From Strigops habroptila (lineage: Eukaryota; Chordata; Aves; Psittaciformes; Psittacidae): 64,000 nt of DNA. A program made the position numbers and the translations under genes. Location: the NCBI RefSeq assembly GCF_004027225.2, contig NC_044279.2:50926744-50990743 (forward strand). The letters are read 5' to 3'. The notes beneath the pieces were generated by a model. It ran no database searches, had not been told where the DNA came from, and worked only from the letters and a program-made list of their open reading frames with translations. Shown piece after piece: positions 63,501-64,000 of the stretch (position 1 is the stretch's first letter; every line of letters begins with the position of its first letter).

Positions 63501-63926
63501 CAAAATGCTGTGTGTAAATGCCATGAGTCAGTAGTAAAGTCAGGAATATGATATCCATTTCTTGATTGCCTACTCCCTAAATTTAGTACTTTAGTACATA
63601 GAAATGTTCATGACATGTTTCAGTTTCTGTGTTTTAAGCACTGATCTCTAGAAGGTGCAATGAATGCTACAAGTTAAATTGTGAATTGGAAATAGCAAAA
63701 ATAGTTTGCTGGTTGTTTCAGGCTTGGAGTGAGCTATCTGTAACTTAATACAAGATAGATGTCAAAAGAAAGCTTTCCTATGTGTGTAGCTGTCAGTGTC
63801 ACATAGAGGTAAATGTCTTCCCATTTATTTTGGACAGACCAATGGACAAAGCAAACACTCTGTGCCGTGTGACAAATTTCATAGACTCTCTCTTCACAGC
63901 CATTGACAAAGGAAGCCTCTGCAAAG
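51274..63926 (+). CDS. UTP20: UTP20 small-subunit processome component, N-terminal 14 exons
   Basis: UTP20 (DRIM) is a giant HEAT-repeat nucleolar scaffold of the U3 snoRNP / small-subunit processome, needed for 18S rRNA maturation. Fourteen coding exons total 1,675 nt and join in frame to about 558 residues, one fifth of the ~2,785-residue human protein; the rest lies to the right of the window. Strong matches include NVNIDIIHRID (~25), KCQSFNQLVY (~73), WAFTSLSYLYKYLWRLMVKD (~145), HPEKVEGVGQLLFEMCKGVR (~217), MAILAKLIL (~447) and ALVVLPHIR (~521). The ATG at 51274 has a good Kozak context (CCGCCATGA) and gives MKSKSSAHKS, like human MKTKPVSHKT. No frameshift or stop was seen. All 13 complete introns are GT-AG. 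Confidence 0.96.
51319..52227 (+). other. UTP20: UTP20 intron 1 with CR1 fragment
   Basis: This 0.9-kb intron has a GC-rich first third (rest of the CpG island), then an antisense CR1 3' end at 51688-51980. Confidence 0.85.
51688..51980 (-). mobile_element. CR1 3'-end fragment, about 290 bp
   Basis: The plus strand reads tcatagaatcatggaattgt at the CR1 terminus, then the usual 'grouped' 3' sequence with the caggttgctccaagccccgt block, ending near ccttgtaattttttgc. It is strongly 5'-truncated, without the reverse-transcriptase core, and antisense inside UTP20 intron 1. Confidence 0.93.
52228..52308 (+). CDS. UTP20: UTP20 coding exon 2
   Basis: The exon has 27 whole codons, residues 16-42: FLTFSERLSNVNIDIIHRID and then KTGSYAE. 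The acceptor is gttttacag|TTT and the donor GAG|gtgagaa. Confidence 0.95.
52309..53115 (+). other. UTP20: UTP20 intron 2, nothing recognised
   Basis: This is a 0.8-kb GT-AG intron without recognisable repeats. Confidence 0.85.
53116..53182 (+). CDS. UTP20: UTP20 coding exon 3
   Basis: The exon is 67 nt, residues 43-64 plus one base: EVETYFFEGLRKWRELNLTQ and HF. The acceptor is ttttgacag|GAG and the donor TTTG|gtatgtc. Confidence 0.95.
53379..53511 (+). CDS. UTP20: UTP20 coding exon 4
   Basis: The exon is 133 nt. It completes Val65 and encodes residues 66-108, including NKCQSFNQLVYYQSAIVQSL and KTHLQVEGSLAYQPLL. The intron before it is only 196 bp. The donor is TTAGA|gtaagta. Confidence 0.95.
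53512..54003 (+). other. UTP20: UTP20 intron 4, nothing recognised
   Basis: This is a 0.49-kb GT-AG intron without recognisable repeats. Confidence 0.85.
54004..54192 (+). CDS. UTP20: UTP20 coding exon 5
   Basis: The exon is 189 nt. It completes Asp109 and encodes residues 110-171: LVVQLARDLQADFYPHFHDF, DTQDTDLLEWAFTSLSYLYK, then YLWRLMVKD. It covers the first HEAT-like helices. The donor is TACAG|gtaaaag. Confidence 0.96.
54193..55657 (+). other. UTP20: UTP20 intron 5, nothing recognised
   Basis: This 1.47-kb GT-AG intron holds short chance frames but no recognised element. Confidence 0.85.
55658..55739 (+). CDS. UTP20: UTP20 coding exon 6
   Basis: The exon is 82 nt. It completes Ser172 and encodes residues 173-199: LYSTLLAHHKLHIRNFAAES and FVFLMRK. 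The acceptor is ctttgtag|C and the donor AAG|gtaagcg. Confidence 0.96.
55740..56819 (+). other. UTP20: UTP20 intron 6, nothing recognised
   Basis: This is a 1.08-kb GT-AG intron without recognisable repeats. Confidence 0.85.
56820..56957 (+). CDS. UTP20: UTP20 coding exon 7
   Basis: The exon has 46 whole codons, residues 200-245: VSDKNAIFNLMFGDLGEHPE, then KVEGVGQLLFEMCKGVRNMF. The donor is ATG|gtaaaga. Confidence 0.96.
56958..57357 (+). other. UTP20: UTP20 intron 7
   Basis: This is a 0.4-kb GT-AG intron with a short T tract near 57220. Nothing else was recognised. Confidence 0.85.
57358..57513 (+). CDS. UTP20: UTP20 coding exon 8
   Basis: The exon has 52 whole codons, residues 246-297: AMKLILSKLGPITEEELELP, then a less conserved helix and KEHFDIVFKCLE. 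The donor is GAG|gtacatt. Confidence 0.95.
57514..58064 (+). other. UTP20: UTP20 intron 8
   Basis: This 0.55-kb intron contains a 16-T run (57543-57558) soon after the donor. Nothing else was recognised. Confidence 0.85.
58065..58211 (+). CDS. UTP20: UTP20 coding exon 9
   Basis: The exon has 49 whole codons, residues 298-346: GSLLDLQRKITKANCCIVSE, then LQAYLILVEHANGSKISLPE and DVCQ. The donor is CAG|gtaagtc. Confidence 0.95.
58212..58707 (+). other. UTP20: UTP20 intron 9, nothing recognised
   Basis: This is a 0.5-kb GT-AG intron without recognisable repeats. Confidence 0.85.
58708..58842 (+). CDS. UTP20: UTP20 coding exon 10
   Basis: The exon has 45 whole codons, residues 347-391: ILIKMLQTPDLSSSCCKTLL, then SFLLAENVFLPDSLAKEAIE. 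It is less conserved than exons 5-7. The acceptor is catttcag|ATT and the donor AAG|gtaacaa. Confidence 0.94.
58843..60261 (+). other. UTP20: UTP20 intron 10, nothing recognised
   Basis: This is a 1.42-kb GT-AG intron without a recognised element. Confidence 0.85.
60262..60339 (+). CDS. UTP20: UTP20 coding exon 11
   Basis: The exon has 26 whole codons, residues 392-417: VFASGFEWRFLLDFSEAMFT then MEQFER. It aligns with human IFESRFEKRLIFSFSEVMF. The donor is AGG|gtacgtg. Confidence 0.94.
60340..61087 (+). other. UTP20: UTP20 intron 11, G/T tract at its 3' end
   Basis: This 0.75-kb intron ends in a pure G/T tract (60982-61079) directly before the acceptor cattcag (AG at 61086-61087). The usual C/T tract is replaced by TTTG and GGTT repeats. 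Confidence 0.88.
60982..61079. repeat. 98-nt tract of only G and T
   Basis: No A or C occurs from 60982 to 61079. It consists of TTTG and GGTT units and lies 8 bp before the exon 12 acceptor of UTP20. Confidence 0.92.
61088..61266 (+). CDS. UTP20: UTP20 coding exon 12
   Basis: The exon is 179 nt, residues 418-476 plus two bases: HFLPYFLEYIEHCFSGTDAL, AKDEAMAILAKLILVKAEPP, then FEKYPLVF. Human has FLPSFLSYIVNCF and DEALAILAKLIL here. The donor is GTCAG|gtgagac. Confidence 0.95.
61427..61444. repeat. Homopolymer, 18 T (plus strand)
   Basis: An uninterrupted T run lies in UTP20 intron 12 (U in the transcript). Confidence 0.88.
62310..62830 (-). mobile_element. Ancient, diverged CR1-like relic
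   Basis: The plus strand keeps the order of known CR1 3' blocks in degraded form: an aacactttactgcctttatg block (62345), a CTGCAGTTTAAATCCATTGG block (62426), an AAACCTCTGATGGTTCTTGA block (62600) and a cttgaagggtggatcctatg block (62652). Then comes a part like the region before the reverse-transcriptase end. It has many small gaps and no open frame. This is pattern recognition, not a search. Confidence 0.6.
63204..63359 (+). CDS. UTP20: UTP20 coding exon 13
   Basis: The exon is 156 nt. It completes Ser477 and encodes residues 478-528: a polar, basic linker (TRQQTSKRQGGKAEELV) and LSQPWVALVVLPHI. The acceptor is atttttag|C and the donor TTAG|gtaaggg. Confidence 0.95.
63360..63837 (+). other. 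UTP20: UTP20 intron 13, nothing recognised
   Basis: This is a 0.48-kb GT-AG intron without recognisable repeats. Confidence 0.85.
63838..63926 (+). CDS. UTP20: UTP20 coding exon 14 (last in window)
   Basis: The exon is 89 nt. It completes Arg529 and encodes residues 530-558: PMDKANTLCRVTNFIDSLFT then AIDKGSLCK, with one base left over. The acceptor is ttttggacag|A and the donor AAAG|gtcagtt. It aligns with human FIEALFMTVDKGSFGKG. The next exon lies beyond the window. Confidence 0.94.
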
Positions 63927-64000
63927 GTCAGTTACGGTTATTTCCTCTTTATTTGCTTTTTGTTGATATATAAAAATATGTAAAGCAGTTCTTCTGATGA

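Noticed and set aside
1-64000. A previously undescribed gene system
   Set aside because: All convincing coding signal belongs to three known vertebrate genes and CR1 elements. I found no extra conserved frames, clusters or structured repeats that would support a new system.

Overview
This window is nuclear DNA from a bird. Three vertebrate genes lie in the order ANO4 > SLC5A8 > UTP20, the order known from human 12q23. Avian-type CR1 non-LTR retrotransposon pieces lie in and between them, introns are compact, and promoters are GC-rich CpG islands. I cannot name the species from sequence alone. There are no bacterial operons, CRISPR arrays or phage, and I recognised no rRNA or tRNA genes.

Layout. 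(1) 1-~9060, plus strand: the 3' end of ANO4, with the penultimate coding exon (1612-1717), the last coding exon (5104-5295) and a probable long 3'UTR ending near AATAAA signals at 9034-9051. (2) ~9.1-11.2 kb: a short gap between two convergent genes. (3) 12588-36112, minus strand: a complete, intact 15-coding-exon SLC5A8. All splice junctions join in frame to a 605-residue protein, against 610 in human. The start lies beside a CpG island (36130-36610) holding a 34-bp tandem repeat. (4) ~36.6-50.9 kb: intergenic DNA between two divergently transcribed genes, with an all-A/C tract and a 1.5-kb defective CR1. (5) 51274-63926, plus strand: the first 14 coding exons of UTP20, encoding about 558 of roughly 2,785 residues. 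The gene continues past the right edge.

The genes are functionally unrelated: a membrane anoctamin, a sodium-coupled monocarboxylate transporter, and a ribosome-biogenesis HEAT-repeat scaffold. The locus is conserved synteny, not a cooperating cassette. Exon boundaries were placed by hand from reading frame, splice consensus and recalled family conservation.

I found no convincing undescribed system. The best second-look items are a 34-bp minisatellite in the SLC5A8 promoter island, a GC-AG intron in SLC5A8, a changed SLC5A8 C-terminal tail that replaces the PDZ-binding end known in mammals, a 121-nt tract of only A and C, sense-strand T bias of the long intronic homopolymers, and a pure G/T tract directly before a UTP20 acceptor.
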